A stretch of DNA of 64,000 nucleotides from a bacterium (GCA_019424865.1 JAHYYS010000001.1:1-64000); one strand, 5' to 3'. Positions 36,496-44,895 are shown, counted from the stretch's first letter. Program-made: numbers and translations. Notes: a model not told the origin generated them from the letters alone.

Positions 36496-36557
36496 AGCAG
36501 CAGCCCATCGCTGCATGGTCAGCCGCATGGAGCGCCTTCCTCCATGCGGCTGTTTTT
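36496..36557 (+). ncRNA. Candidate small RNA or attenuator, two hairpins
   Basis: From the predicted start, hairpin 1 pairs GCAGC (36500-36504) with GCTGC (36510-36514). Hairpin 2 is a perfect 13-bp stem (36520-36532 with 36540-36552), followed by TTTTT, an intrinsic terminator. The transcript would be about 60 nt and has no start codon with RBS. Because the terminator lies between its own promoter and the nuclease gene, it is either a free-standing small RNA or a leader that controls read-through into that gene. Confidence 0.6.
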
Positions 36558-36650
36558 ACAGCCGGCAGAAAAGAGAATTTGTGGGGGCCGTATGCGCATG
36601 GGTCTGGACGTCCCGGAAGGCCGGAAGGGTCCGGGGGGGAGGGATGAGGT

Positions 36651-37955
36651 ATGAAAACGACTGTAAATCATACAGGGGAATCGAAGGGGAAGAGAGAAGT
36701 TCACATGTCGCTGTATCGGGCGTCCCTTGCGCTGCGGAAGCACATGCTGCGGTATCGCCATACACCGGACCCCGGGCAGAAAACCACGGAAGAGGAACTG
36801 ACGAGAATGTTTCTGCGGGAGCTGGCCGCAAACCGCCGCATGCTGAGCTACTCCTTCAGCCGCAAAGAGGAGGCAAAAAACGGAGCGGACTGGATCTGGA
36901 TTTTTCTGACGGAATTCGGAATGTTTCGCTTTCTGGTTCAGGCGAAATACCTGCGGAAGGGGAAAACGCAGATCGAGCGTGCCCAGGTGCGCTTCAAAAG
37001 CCATTCCGGTGCTTTTCAGGCACAAAGCCTGCTGTCCTGCGCCAAAAAAATCCGGGCGACCGCCATCTATGTGATTTATACGGAGGAGAAATCCACATTT
37101 TTTTGCCGGGACAGAGAGCTGGACACAGAGGAAGGGGTGTTTTTTGATTCTGCGGCGAACCTGGCTCGGGCCGCTTTCTCCGGCCATGGAAGCAAAATAC
37201 CCCAGACCCGGCATATGCCCATCTCCTGCCTGACCGCCTGCTATGCCAAGCACTGCCGGTATAGACAGAAGAACGGGAAAGGTATGTGTATGATCTGCCG
37301 TCACGACGGATGCCGGTATCTGAGACGGTGCAGGGGGAAGCAAGGAGAAAAGCGGAGGGAGAGAGCTTCCTGCAGAATGCCGTTTCAGCATCTGATACAC
37401 GGCCTGTTTGGAGACACCTGCACGGCGCTGAACCTGACGGACGACGCCCTGGCGGTGATGTTTGCCCCGTCAGTCCTGGCGCAGCGGGCGGAGCTGGAAC
37501 AGCAGTGTCTGAGCAGGCTGGCGGAGGATGCGCGGAATTTTGTGGATCGGGTTTTGATTACGGATTATGTGAACCGGCATGGGAGCAGCTATCTCAGCGC
37601 CCTCCTTGGCCGTGGGTTTGAGGCGGAGACCCAGACCGTCCGGACCCGGGAGGAGATCACCGCCGCCGTCCGGGAGGCCTGGCAGGACTGCCCTTTTCTG
37701 CTGCGGGTAGGCCTGTTCGGTTCCTATGCCAGAGGAGAGGCTGGGCCGGCCAGCGATGTGGATCTGGCGCTGATCTATGACAGCGGGAAAATCTGCGGCC
37801 AGGAGGACCTGCAGGCGCTGGCGGCCTTTTTTCGCAAAGTGTGCCTGGGGCTGAAGAAAAATGTGGACTTTGTAGACTATGCCGCACAGACACGGACAGA
37901 TCCGGAGTTTGTGGAGTGTATTGGCCGGGACATGATCTGGCTGGCCCGGGAATAG
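36651..37955 (+). CDS. Nuclease-like / nucleotidyltransferase fusion
   Basis: The 434-aa protein has three parts. Residues about 40-140 include GADW at 78-81, then the strand ending VQAKYL (K99); this D-x(n)-Q-x-K pattern resembles PD-(D/E)XK nucleases and DUF6615-type proteins. Residues about 200-250 are Cys-rich (several Cys-x2-4-Cys). The C-terminal part has the minimal nucleotidyltransferase motif GLFGSYARGE near 353 and the paired Asp of SDVDLAL near 368. RBS GAGGT abuts the ATG. It is followed 15 nt later by a helix-turn-helix gene. Similar toxin/defence proteins combine a nuclease with an NMP-transferase, but this exact pairing is not recognised. Confidence 0.6.
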   Translation: MKTTVNHTGESKGKREVHMSLYRASLALRKHMLRYRHTPDPGQKTTEEELTRMFLRELAANRRMLSYSFSRKEEAKNGADWIWIFLTEFGMFRFLVQAKYLRKGKTQIERAQVRFKSHSGAFQAQSLLSCAKKIRATAIYVIYTEEKSTFFCRDRELDTEEGVFFDSAANLARAAFSGHGSKIPQTRHMPISCLTACYAKHCRYRQKNGKGMCMICRHDGCRYLRRCRGKQGEKRRERASCRMPFQHLIHGLFGDTCTALNLTDDALAVMFAPSVLAQRAELEQQCLSRLAEDARNFVDRVLITDYVNRHGSSYLSALLGRGFEAETQTVRTREEITAAVREAWQDCPFLLRVGLFGSYARGEAGPASDVDLALIYDSGKICGQEDLQALAAFFRKVCLGLKKNVDFVDYAAQTRTDPEFVECIGRDMIWLARE

Positions 37956-37970
37956 AAAAGGAGGGGTTCT

Positions 37971-38660
37971 GTGATTGAATTTTCGACGGAGGAGAAGTGC
38001 CGGGCCTTTGACGAACTGGCCGGACGGTTTTTTAATCGGAATTTTTCTCTGGCCTCCAAGGGAGAAATTGAGCTGATCATGTTCCATCACTACATGAAAA
38101 AGAAAAAGAGTGAACATACCGGGCAGGACGGGAGGGTGGAGTATGCCGCCATTTCGGACTATTCCATCAGTAAGGAACTGGGTATTTCTCAGCAGCGGGT
38201 GCGGAACCTGCGGGTAAAGGAGCAGCTGTTTTATCCGGAGAATCTGAATGCGGAGGAAGAATTTGCCGGCCTGCTCAAACATGCGCGCTATGACAAGGCT
38301 GCAGGGAAAATTATGGTCAGCATCCCCGACCCGAATATTTATATTGAAGTGCAGAATCTGATTGAGGAAAAGGGCGGATTTATCGAGCGGCAGTTAAATT
38401 CCAGACTTCTGATTATGCGGGTGGAGTATTTCCTGGAGCTGGTGTCCGCACTGGAAAGCGAAGAGAACCAGAAACAGATTCGCAGGATTATTAAAAATGC
38501 GGGCAAAAAGGACGGCGCCTTTGAAAATGTGAACATTGGAAAGCTGATGCTCACGCTGGGAGTGGACATTTCCACGATTGCGGCCAACCTTTCCGCCATT
38601 ATTTCGCCGCAGAACGCTTTGGGAATGGCCTTGTTGAATTTGATTTCCTCCAAGGGGTAA
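37971..38660 (+). CDS. Helix-turn-helix-containing protein of unknown function
   Basis: The 229-aa protein starts at a GTG with AAGGAGGGG upstream. A DNA-binding-like segment lies near residues 61-80 (YSISKELGISQQRVRNLRVK). No enzyme motif or membrane segment is seen; the rest is predicted helical and includes a segment with EFAGLLKHARYD and a C-terminal region that looks like a helical bundle. It lies directly behind the nuclease-nucleotidyltransferase gene and is probably its partner (antitoxin, regulator or adaptor); that is inference. Confidence 0.7.
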   Translation: MIEFSTEEKCRAFDELAGRFFNRNFSLASKGEIELIMFHHYMKKKKSEHTGQDGRVEYAAISDYSISKELGISQQRVRNLRVKEQLFYPENLNAEEEFAGLLKHARYDKAAGKIMVSIPDPNIYIEVQNLIEEKGGFIERQLNSRLLIMRVEYFLELVSALESEENQKQIRRIIKNAGKKDGAFENVNIGKLMLTLGVDISTIAANLSAIISPQNALGMALLNLISSKG

Positions 38661-38707
38661 ACGGGAGAACGCCGCCGGCCCTCTGTAACATCACAAATTA
38701 AAGAAGT

Positions 38708-38732
38708 AAACGGCCGCCAAAGGCGGCCGTTT
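38708..38732. terminator. Bidirectional terminator
   Basis: Arms 38708-38718 and 38722-38732 (AAACGGCCGCC core) pair exactly around AAA, with A and T runs at both sides. It separates the module above from the leftward-reading PNPOx gene. Confidence 0.8.
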
Positions 38733-38756
38733 CTTTTGTGAACGGGCATTGGGAAC

Positions 38757-39233
38757 TTATCCGGGCCGGCGCAGCTTGGCCTTTCCGGTGACCTCCTCCA
38801 TGGAGATGCGCCAGACGGAGGTGACCTTCAGGCTTTTGGAGACGGCGGCGTCAAAGCCGTCCATGCGGTCCGGGGTCAGCTTCCGGCACAGGGCCCGCAG
38901 GGCGGCAATTTTCTCCGCCTCGCCGGTCACCTCCTGTGCGGTGCCGGTGACAATGGCGGACTGAAAGTAGGTGGAGTACATGGCTGGCTCCAAAAAGACG
39001 GGGGTGTCCTCCCCCACAAAGGTGACGCACACCCGGGGATTGCGCCGCAGCAGGTCAAGTTTCCGGCCCGCGCGGGCGCAGTGGAAGTAGAGGGCGTCCT
39101 CCACCCGCACCAGGGACAGGGGCAGGCAATAGGGGGTGTCCTCGCCGGAGGAGATAGCCACAACGCCATGGCTGCAGCGGTCAATCAGGTCCAGGGCAAA
39201 AGCCCGATCCTGCTGCCGGTCGGCGCGTCTCAT
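38757..39233 (-). CDS. NimA-like pyridoxamine 5'-phosphate oxidase-family protein
   Basis: The 158-aa split-barrel flavoprotein (MRRADRQQD start) has GVVAISSGEDTPYCLPLS and YFHCARAGRKLDLLRRNPRV, typical of the NimA/HugZ-like PNPOx branch. It probably binds FMN or heme; no substrate is known. Its ATGA start overlaps the stop of the upstream DUF4364 gene by 4 nt, so the pair is co-translated. Confidence 0.85.
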   Translation of the reverse strand: MRRADRQQDRAFALDLIDRCSHGVVAISSGEDTPYCLPLSLVRVEDALYFHCARAGRKLDLLRRNPRVCVTFVGEDTPVFLEPAMYSTYFQSAIVTGTAQEVTGEAEKIAALRALCRKLTPDRMDGFDAAVSKSLKVTSVWRISMEEVTGKAKLRRPG

Positions 39234-39766
39234 AGGGATTCCTCCTGTTCTTTGGAAAGAATTTGAATGATTTGGTGGTAACAGGCGGCGGGATCCTCCC
39301 GGAAGCGCCGGCTCATGGCCGCCGCCCGCTCCTGATTGGGGACCAGCAGGCTCAGACGGAGCAGGGGGCTGGTCGCATCGTTGAATTCCAGATGGAGGGT
39401 ACAGGTGCCGTCGCCGTTGTCCTGGGTGTGGGTCTGAATCTGGGCGTCCCGCCGCAGGGCGTCGTTGACCCGGGCCAGATTTTCGTCGCAGTGCATCCGC
39501 ACGGAGTAGGGCAGGCTGCTCTGACAGATTTCACTGTTGCGCCGCCCCTTTTCCGTAATGGTGTAGCGCTCCCCCTCCTTGGACAGCTGGCCGGTTTCAA
39601 CCATGTGATCCACCGCCTGGGACAGGGAGAAATAGTCCACACCGGCGTCGCACAGGGCCAGATCCAGCAGCTGGAGGAAGGTGATGGGCCCTGCGGTGCG
39701 GGCCATAATATAGAGGATTAAAAGCTTCAGGTCCAATTCACTTTGAATAAAACCGACGGGCGGCAT
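39230..39766 (-). CDS. DUF4364 family protein
   Basis: The 178-aa cytosolic protein has an N-terminal winged-helix-like domain (SELDLKLLILYIMARTAGPI) and a C-terminal alpha/beta part. DUF4364 is found across Clostridia and is suggested to be transcription-linked, but its role is not established. The ATG at 39766 has AAAGGATG upstream and matches the family N-terminus; an open frame further upstream lacks a signal. Confidence 0.85.
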   Translation of the reverse strand: MPPVGFIQSELDLKLLILYIMARTAGPITFLQLLDLALCDAGVDYFSLSQAVDHMVETGQLSKEGERYTITEKGRRNSEICQSSLPYSVRMHCDENLARVNDALRRDAQIQTHTQDNGDGTCTLHLEFNDATSPLLRLSLLVPNQERAAAMSRRFREDPAACYHQIIQILSKEQEESL

Positions 39767-39881
39767 GGGGACACATCCTTTCTGATTCCAGAGACACAGC
39801 GGGGGTTGAGGACTCTGCCCCCCTATTATAGCCGGAAAGGGAAAAAAGAGCAAGCCCGTCCGGGGAAGAGAAGGTGGGCGC

Positions 39882-39908
39882 ACCAAACGACGGGCGTCTC
39901 ATAAGATG
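39882..39908 (+). promoter_or_regulatory. Weak mother-cell sigma-like promoter of the interrupted gene
   Basis: AC at 39882-39883, a 16-bp spacer and CATAAGATG at 39900-39908 match the sigma-K pattern (AC, 16-17 bp, CATANNNTA) except for the last base. It also agrees with a sigma-E -10 at 6 of 8 positions. Such short motifs occur by chance, so this is only suggestive. Confidence 0.25.
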
Positions 39909-39982
39909 GAGTGTAAGCCAAACCCAAGCGGGCAGGCATTCCCGCCCGCGTTATCACCACCCAAATCTAGGAGGGAACTCAT

Positions 39983-40078
39983 ATGCCTGAAAAGGTCGTG
40001 CCCGGCCCCATCTGCGAAGAGCGCAGTATCCGGGAGGCCGTGTGCATACACACGAAAAAGATTTTTGACTCCTGCAAG
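39983..40078 (+). pseudogene. 5' fragment (codons 1-32) of an interrupted Clostridia conserved gene
   Basis: Start ATG at 39983 with AGGAGGGA 6-13 nt upstream. Codons 1-32 read to DSCK, the start of a conserved Cys-Asp-rich motif (DSCKDxDCxEDLRV). The normal continuation is absent here; the frame runs on into element sequence and stops at 40255. The missing part, beginning with GAC CAG GAC TGT, is at 49148-49894 in the same frame. Joined, the protein would have 280 aa. Without excision this fragment makes at most a meaningless 90-aa peptide. Confidence 0.85.
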
Positions 40079-40105
40079 GAGAAGGACCTTGCGGCTTTGA
40101 TACCC
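40054..40105 (+). other. attL junction of the 9-kb element
   Basis: The host half (coding for KKIFDSCK) ends at 40078. The shared GA is at 40079-40080. The element half 40081-40105 ends in the arm GCGGCTTTGATACCC (40091-40105). The reverse complement of that arm matches the other-end arm at 49123-49137 at 14 of 15 positions, and both arms start exactly 10 bp from the GA. Confidence 0.8.
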
Positions 40106-40224
40106 GGGGAGCCGACCGAAAAAGCGCCCATAAGCGAGTGCCAGACAAAAAAGGCGCTGATTCCGGCGGCTATGCGTCGGAATCGGCGCCTTCTGCTTGC
40201 CTTTTTGGCAAGCGGCCTCCGGGC

Positions 40225-41745
40225 CTACAGGGCCCGGAGGACAAAGGAGAGCTGAAAGTCGGCGGGTTTGGTTTTCTTTTCCTTGCGGTACCAGACAGCT
40301 TCCAGGACGGATTTGAACAGGGCGTTTTTTCCCGCCGGGTCAGAGGCCTCGTAGACATCCAGAACAGTGCGGATTCGAACGGCCAGCCGGGCGGGGTCGG
40401 GGCGCTGAGAGGCCTGGATGGCACGCAGCAGTTCGGCCTCCTTCCGCTCCAGAGCCGTCCGCTTCTCCTGAAGAGCTTCCATCCGCGCCTGGAACAGGGG
40501 GAGGTCGTATGCCCCGATCTCCAGCAGCTCGTACAGGCGGTCCCTCTGGCGGTCCGCGCCGGCCAGCTCGCGCCTCACGGCGGCCAGCGCGGTCTCCGGC
40601 AGGCTGACGTCCCGGCCCGGGATATGCTGGGGCTGCTGCACGGTCAGCCGGGTCAGGGTATCGGACAAAAAGTCCAGAATCTGCGCCTCCACCAGCTGAA
40701 AGCGGGCGGAGGCGCAGCAGCTGGGCCGGGTACAGACCAGATAGGGGATTCCCTTCAGCATCACGCGCTGCATGTTCTGCCCGCAGTTGGCGCACCTGAC
40801 CACCCCGGCCAGCGGGCTGCGCACGGTGCCGTCGTTTCGGGGCGGGCGGTACCGCCCGTCCATAATGGCCTGCACCTGATCAAAGAGCGCCCGGTCCACA
40901 ATGGCGGGGTGGAGGCCGTCGGTGATGATCCACTGGTCCCGGGGCTGATAAACGGTGACGTGCCTGGGGCTGCCCTGGGTGCCCTGGCGCACATGCTTTC
41001 TTTGATTCCAGACAATTTTCCCAATATAGGTGGGGCTGCGCAGAATTTTGGCCACGCTGTTCCGGGAGAACGACTCGGAGCGGTGGGGGCGGGCGCCCAG
41101 GGCGTTGACATGGCGGGCCACCCAGGTGCAGCCATAGCCCTGGGCATAGAGCTGGAACATCATACGGACAAATTGGGCCTCGGGCTCGCAGATCTCCAGC
41201 GTGGGCCTGCGGTCCACCACGGTTTTCCGGTAGCCGTAGGGGGCGTTGGCCACATAGCAGCCCTCCTGAATGGACATCTGGAGCCCCCGGCGCAGACGCT
41301 TGGTAATAATCTTGTATTCCCGGCGGGAGAGGAAGGTCTTCAGCTCCGCATACTCCTCGTCGATCTCATCGGACAGGTTGTAGATCTTCTCCGGGGTGAT
41401 GATCAGGGTGTTGGAGTCCCGGAAGGCGTCCAGGATGATGCCCTGGTCCTTCATCCGCCCGCGGGAGAGCCGGTCCAGGTCCATGCACAGCACGGCGTCG
41501 TAGCATCCCTCCTCCACATCCTGGAGCAGGCGGAGCATCTGGGGCCGGGCATAGAGAGATTCGCCGCTGACCACCTCGGGGTATTCCCGGACAATGCGGA
41601 TGCCGCGGGCGGCGGCAAAGTCCCGCAGAGTCTTCTGGTGCTTGGAGAGCACCTCGTCGGTGGCCAGGCCCTCCTCCATCCGGGACTTGCGGAGGTAGAC
41701 AGCCGCCTTCAGCGTGGAGAGGTCGGTTGTGTTTTTGTGGTCCAT
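40225..41745 (-). CDS. Large serine recombinase of the element
   Basis: The 506-aa protein has the resolvase catalytic domain with Ser21 (YLRKSR) and the Arg-containing DRLSRG motif near 94. A recombinase DNA-binding domain and zinc ribbon follow (CANCGQNM near 325 and a second Cys pair near 345), with a coiled-coil region after. This is the large serine integrase layout and it lies at the element edge, 145 nt from attL, as expected. RBS GGGAGG precedes the ATG. On the minus strand upstream, CATAAAAC at 41812-41819 with AT-rich sequence 13 bp before it loosely resembles a sigma-E promoter; this is weak. Between 40106 and 40224 nothing else is seen. Confidence 0.92.
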   Translation of the reverse strand: MDHKNTTDLSTLKAAVYLRKSRMEEGLATDEVLSKHQKTLRDFAAARGIRIVREYPEVVSGESLYARPQMLRLLQDVEEGCYDAVLCMDLDRLSRGRMKDQGIILDAFRDSNTLIITPEKIYNLSDEIDEEYAELKTFLSRREYKIITKRLRRGLQMSIQEGCYVANAPYGYRKTVVDRRPTLEICEPEAQFVRMMFQLYAQGYGCTWVARHVNALGARPHRSESFSRNSVAKILRSPTYIGKIVWNQRKHVRQGTQGSPRHVTVYQPRDQWIITDGLHPAIVDRALFDQVQAIMDGRYRPPRNDGTVRSPLAGVVRCANCGQNMQRVMLKGIPYLVCTRPSCCASARFQLVEAQILDFLSDTLTRLTVQQPQHIPGRDVSLPETALAAVRRELAGADRQRDRLYELLEIGAYDLPLFQARMEALQEKRTALERKEAELLRAIQASQRPDPARLAVRIRTVLDVYEASDPAGKNALFKSVLEAVWYRKEKKTKPADFQLSFVLRAL

Positions 41746-41937
41746 GTCAGCTACCTCCCGCAGCAGGTTGGAGCGGCGGGGCCTTCTGTCTGCCGCGCCG
41801 CCCGGTACACAGTTTTATGAGGTGGGCTGGAAAATTATTTCTGATCCCGCCAGAGCCCTGGGAATCCAGGCGGGCCGCCCGAAACCGCCTCATAGGGGAC
41901 AGGCCCCGGGGAATACACTGATGAGGGAGGCGGTAGC

Positions 41938-42282
41938 GTGGGACGGGTGGAAAAATTTGAGCATCAGAATATGGCCTGCTGGCGGGCGGAGCTGGCGGAG
42001 GATCCGGTGGAGCTTACGGAGGAGCGCAGGCCCGCGCCGTACGGCGGCGGGGAGTATACCCGGGTGCTCAGGCGGTGGCGGGGGCGGCACCGCCTGAGCC
42101 TGGGCGGCGCGGAATACGACGTGGACGAGTCGCTGCTGACCGACTGCGGCCCCGGGCTGGGGATTTCCGTGGCCTATACCCCGCACCGGGCGGAGCCCTT
42201 CCCGGAGGAGATGCGGCAGGCGGGGCGCCAGCGGGTGGCGGAGGAGGCGGCGCAGCGGATGGTTCAGATGGGAATCTGGTAG
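41938..42282 (+). CDS. Small element-encoded protein, unknown
   Basis: A 114-aa protein from a GTG with GGGAGG upstream, divergent from the recombinase. It is Arg/Glu-rich (ELTEERRPAPYGGGEYTRVL, then a C-terminal helix) with no recognised domain. It could be a directionality factor or accessory protein for the recombinase, judged only from position and size. The 41746-41937 spacer carries only the two start regions. Confidence 0.6.
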   Translation: MGRVEKFEHQNMACWRAELAEDPVELTEERRPAPYGGGEYTRVLRRWRGRHRLSLGGAEYDVDESLLTDCGPGLGISVAYTPHRAEPFPEEMRQAGRQRVAEEAAQRMVQMGIW

Positions 42283-42316
42283 GCGGGGCCCGTGAGACGG
42301 GGAGGAGGGGCTTGTG

Positions 42317-42517
42317 ATGAACAAAAAAGCGCCTGCGGCAGGCCGCAGGCAGGTGACGGATGCGCTGGAGAACCGGTTTGGACCCGCAGAGCTGTGGCAG
42401 GTGGAGCAGCTGAGCCGGCATATTTTCCGGGCGTGGCTGCGCAGCGGCCGGGTGGCTGTGGCGTTTATCCAGACCGATGGCTCTCTGGAGATTCGGGAGC
42501 TGGAGGAGGACGTGTGA
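42317..42517 (+). CDS. Small element-encoded protein, unknown
   Basis: A 66-aa protein starting at the second of GTG/ATG codons (GGAGGAGGGG upstream). Features are a basic N-terminus (KKAPAAGRRQVTDALENRF) and a short beta-rich end. It has no recognised domain. It follows the previous small gene by about 35 nt and is probably co-transcribed. Confidence 0.55.
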   Translation: MNKKAPAAGRRQVTDALENRFGPAELWQVEQLSRHIFRAWLRSGRVAVAFIQTDGSLEIRELEEDV

Positions 42518-42557
42518 AGCAGAGCACAGATGTCCCGGCGGCCGGGGCATGCCGGGT

Positions 42558-43010
42558 CTAAAGGGCCCGGATCACGCCGCAGGCAATCCGGGGACCGGCG
42601 TGGCCGGCGGGCTGGGAGGCAAAATCGTCCGGCTCTCCGTGGATGACCACGGTGCGTCCGATGATCTCAGGGATGGAGAACCGGTCTGTCAGGACGCTCA
42701 TGCGGGCCTCGCCGCGGCACCCAAAGAGGGGCGGCAGATCCCCCGCGTGATAGGGGGGGCAGTCGGCCGGATTCAGATGTCCGCCGGCGTCGTGAAAATC
42801 CGGAGGGGTGCAGGAGGAACCGTCGTGGATATGAAACCCGAAGATCCGGGCGGAGCAGGGGGCGTCCTCATAGGGGAGCCCGTGGATCTGTGCGGTGACC
42901 AGGGTGCCCAGCTCGTGGGGGAAGAACGCGACAAGCCCGGAGACAGGGGAGTCCGGCCCGCCGGAGACATGGGCGAGGGCGGCGGGTTCGCCCGGAGGAG
43001 ACAGCGTCAA
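42558..43010 (-). CDS. Cu/Zn superoxide dismutase (SodC)-like protein
   Basis: The 150-aa protein shows the SodC pattern: FHIHDG near 57, HAGDLPPLFG near 88 and IHGEPDDF near 120, giving the copper and zinc His/Asp ligands. The start is a TTG at 43010 with AAGAGG 9 nt before it; a GTG at 43019 overlaps that signal. No signal peptide is seen, which is unusual for a Cu/Zn dismutase and suggests a cytosolic or spore role. Confidence 0.78.
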   Translation of the reverse strand: MTLSPPGEPAALAHVSGGPDSPVSGLVAFFPHELGTLVTAQIHGLPYEDAPCSARIFGFHIHDGSSCTPPDFHDAGGHLNPADCPPYHAGDLPPLFGCRGEARMSVLTDRFSIPEIIGRTVVIHGEPDDFASQPAGHAGPRIACGVIRAL

Positions 43011-43086
43011 TGGGATCACCTCTTGTAATGATTTGGTCCGGACGGGAGGGGGTAAGTAGGGCCCGCCGGGGGCGGGCCCGCAGAAG

Positions 43087-43317
43087 TCAGCAGCAGCCTG
43101 CGCGGGAAATGCAGATGGCGCTGATTTGCGGCGGAAGGCTCATGGTCATGGCGCCGCTGAATTCGATTTGAACCAGGTCTCCGCAGGAGAAGCAGCAGGC
43201 CTGATCGGTGTGAACCAGAATCTCCTGCCGGGTGTCACAGTCACAGACCCGCAGACAGGCGCCCTGCCGCCCCATGACCCGGGCGCAGAGTGTGGTGTTC
43301 ATGGCTGAATGTTCCAA
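43087..43317 (-). CDS. Small Cys-rich conserved protein
   Basis: A 76-aa protein starting at TTG 43317 (GGAGGG six nt upstream), with seven Cys including RVCDCDT and CCFSC near the middle and a final CC. Similar short proteins occur in spore-forming Clostridia; function is unknown. Its Cys content resembles that of the interrupted host gene's product, which may be coincidence. Confidence 0.6.
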   Translation of the reverse strand: MEHSAMNTTLCARVMGRQGACLRVCDCDTRQEILVHTDQACCFSCGDLVQIEFSGAMTMSLPPQISAICISRAGCC

Positions 43318-43403
43318 AGGGTATCCCTCCAATCCAATGGCATTGTATGCCGCGGCGCGGCGGCTGGTGCAGGGGGGATGGGATAGGAAGCGCGGTGCGT
43401 CAG

Positions 43404-43440
43404 AAGGGGCCGGTTCAGCTTCGTGCTGAACCGGCCCCTT
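43404..43440. terminator. Perfect 16-bp hairpin
   Basis: Arms 43404-43419 and 43425-43440 pair exactly with a 5-nt loop. T-runs are short, so termination is likely but not certain. It follows the leftward symporter gene (ending 43459). Confidence 0.6.
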
Positions 43441-43458
43441 GAATAATGCACAGTGGGA

Positions 43459-44895
43459 TTATGACTGCATTCGCTTGCTCTCTTCGATAATGCGAAGCTG
43501 GGATCCCTTGGGGGGCGGTGTCACCAGGCTGACCACGAAGAAGACCGCCAGACCCACCAGGGTGGCGAGCAGGTTGGAGGGCATCCCCAGAAGCCCCTGT
43601 ACCTGTCCCGAGAGGAAGTATTCGGAATAAAGGCCCACTACTATGGAGGAGATAATGGCGGCCAAGGCTGCCTGGGCCGTCCCGCGCTTCCAGTAGAGAG
43701 CCATGACCATGGGAATAAATACCGCTGTGCCGTAAAACAGTCCGCCCACATACATCATCTGTACGATACTGTCGGAGACGAGGGACACACCGATGCCCAG
43801 CACACAGATGAGGAGGGTTACAATACGGGAGGTGCTCAGCACCTTCTTGTCGTCAGTGACCTTCCCCTTACAGATATAGGGCTCGTAAATGTCATTGATA
43901 AACAGCTGGGAGGCAGCCATGATTTTGGAGTCGGCCGTGGACATGGCGGCAGCGAACAACCCACCCAGCGCGATGCCGGAGATTCCGGGAGGCAGGATGT
44001 CCTTGACGATCAGAGCATATGCATTGCTGGGGTTATCCAGATTGGGGTATAGGGCATAGGCGATCACGCCGATGAAAGCAACGGCCAAGCCGAATATAAC
44101 ATATACAGCGCTGGAGAAACCAAAGGCAAAGCGGGCGGTGCTGGAGTCCTTGGCGGCGAATACCCGCTGAAGGATATGCTGGTTTGTGGCATAATCAAAC
44201 ATATACAGCAGGCCCAGTGACATAGGGGCCAGGAAACCTTGAGAGAAGATATCAAAGTAGCCGGCGGGAACCTTCTGAATCAGCTCGTCCATGCCGCCTG
44301 CCGCACTGAGCGAGCAGGGAATAATAAGGACGATGGCAAGGCAGATGACGACAAACTGGAATACATCGGTGTTGACCACAGCCAGAAGTCCGCCGCCGAT
44401 GGTGTAGGCAACTACCACTACCACAGTCACAACCAGACACAGAGTATAGTCCAGTCCGCTGATAGTGGAGACAGCGGAGGCAGCTACGGTGAACTGAATG
44501 CCCAAAGTGGCCCCGATGGCCAGAATGTGCGCAATGACGGCGATGAGGCGGGCGGCGCTGTTATAGCGTGCGCCCAGCAGTTCGGGAACCGAGGAGACAG
44601 AACTGTTACGTAAACGCTTCGCTAGGAAAATAGCCAGCAAAAACATGGGCACGACTGCGCCCCAGTTGTACCAAGCTCCGCCCAGGCCGCAGCCATAGGC
44701 ATAAGCTACTGCCCCTACCACGGCATTGCCGCCGATATCGGTAGCCGCCATGCTGAAGCCCGCCTGAATCTTGCCTAGAGAGCGATTTGCCATCAGAAAA
44801 TCTTCCGTGGTTTTAGTCTGCTTGGTAGCCCTCCAGCCGATGTAAAGAACAGCGAGAAAAACGAATGCGATCCCTAAAATATCCAATATACTCAT
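43459..44895 (-). CDS. Sodium:solute symporter (SSS family)
   Basis: The 478-aa membrane protein has about 13 helices and the SSS signature region (SVPELLGARYNSAARL). It imports a small organic solute with Na+. Start ATG 44895 with AGGAGGT six nt before it; an in-frame TTG at 44919 overlaps that signal. It is downstream of the M20 amidohydrolase and ammonia-lyase-like genes, so the solute is likely an amino acid or N-acyl amino acid. The spacer 44896-45097 holds no recognisable feature. Confidence 0.88.
   Translation of the reverse strand: MSILDILGIAFVFLAVLYIGWRATKQTKTTEDFLMANRSLGKIQAGFSMAATDIGGNAVVGAVAYAYGCGLGGAWYNWGAVVPMFLLAIFLAKRLRNSSVSSVPELLGARYNSAARLIAVIAHILAIGATLGIQFTVAASAVSTISGLDYTLCLVVTVVVVVAYTIGGGLLAVVNTDVFQFVVICLAIVLIIPCSLSAAGGMDELIQKVPAGYFDIFSQGFLAPMSLGLLYMFDYATNQHILQRVFAAKDSSTARFAFGFSSAVYVIFGLAVAFIGVIAYALYPNLDNPSNAYALIVKDILPPGISGIALGGLFAAAMSTADSKIMAASQLFINDIYEPYICKGKVTDDKKVLSTSRIVTLLICVLGIGVSLVSDSIVQMMYVGGLFYGTAVFIPMVMALYWKRGTAQAALAAIISSIVVGLYSEYFLSGQVQGLLGMPSNLLATLVGLAVFFVVSLVTPPPKGSQLRIIEESKRMQS

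Noticed and set aside
40083..40087. AGGAC shared by both junctions as the crossover core
   Set aside because: It is identical at both ends in the same register, but the inverted arms are symmetric about GA at 40079-40080, not about AGGAC; the shared AGGAC probably reflects the chance similarity of GAGAAGGAC and GACCAGGAC.
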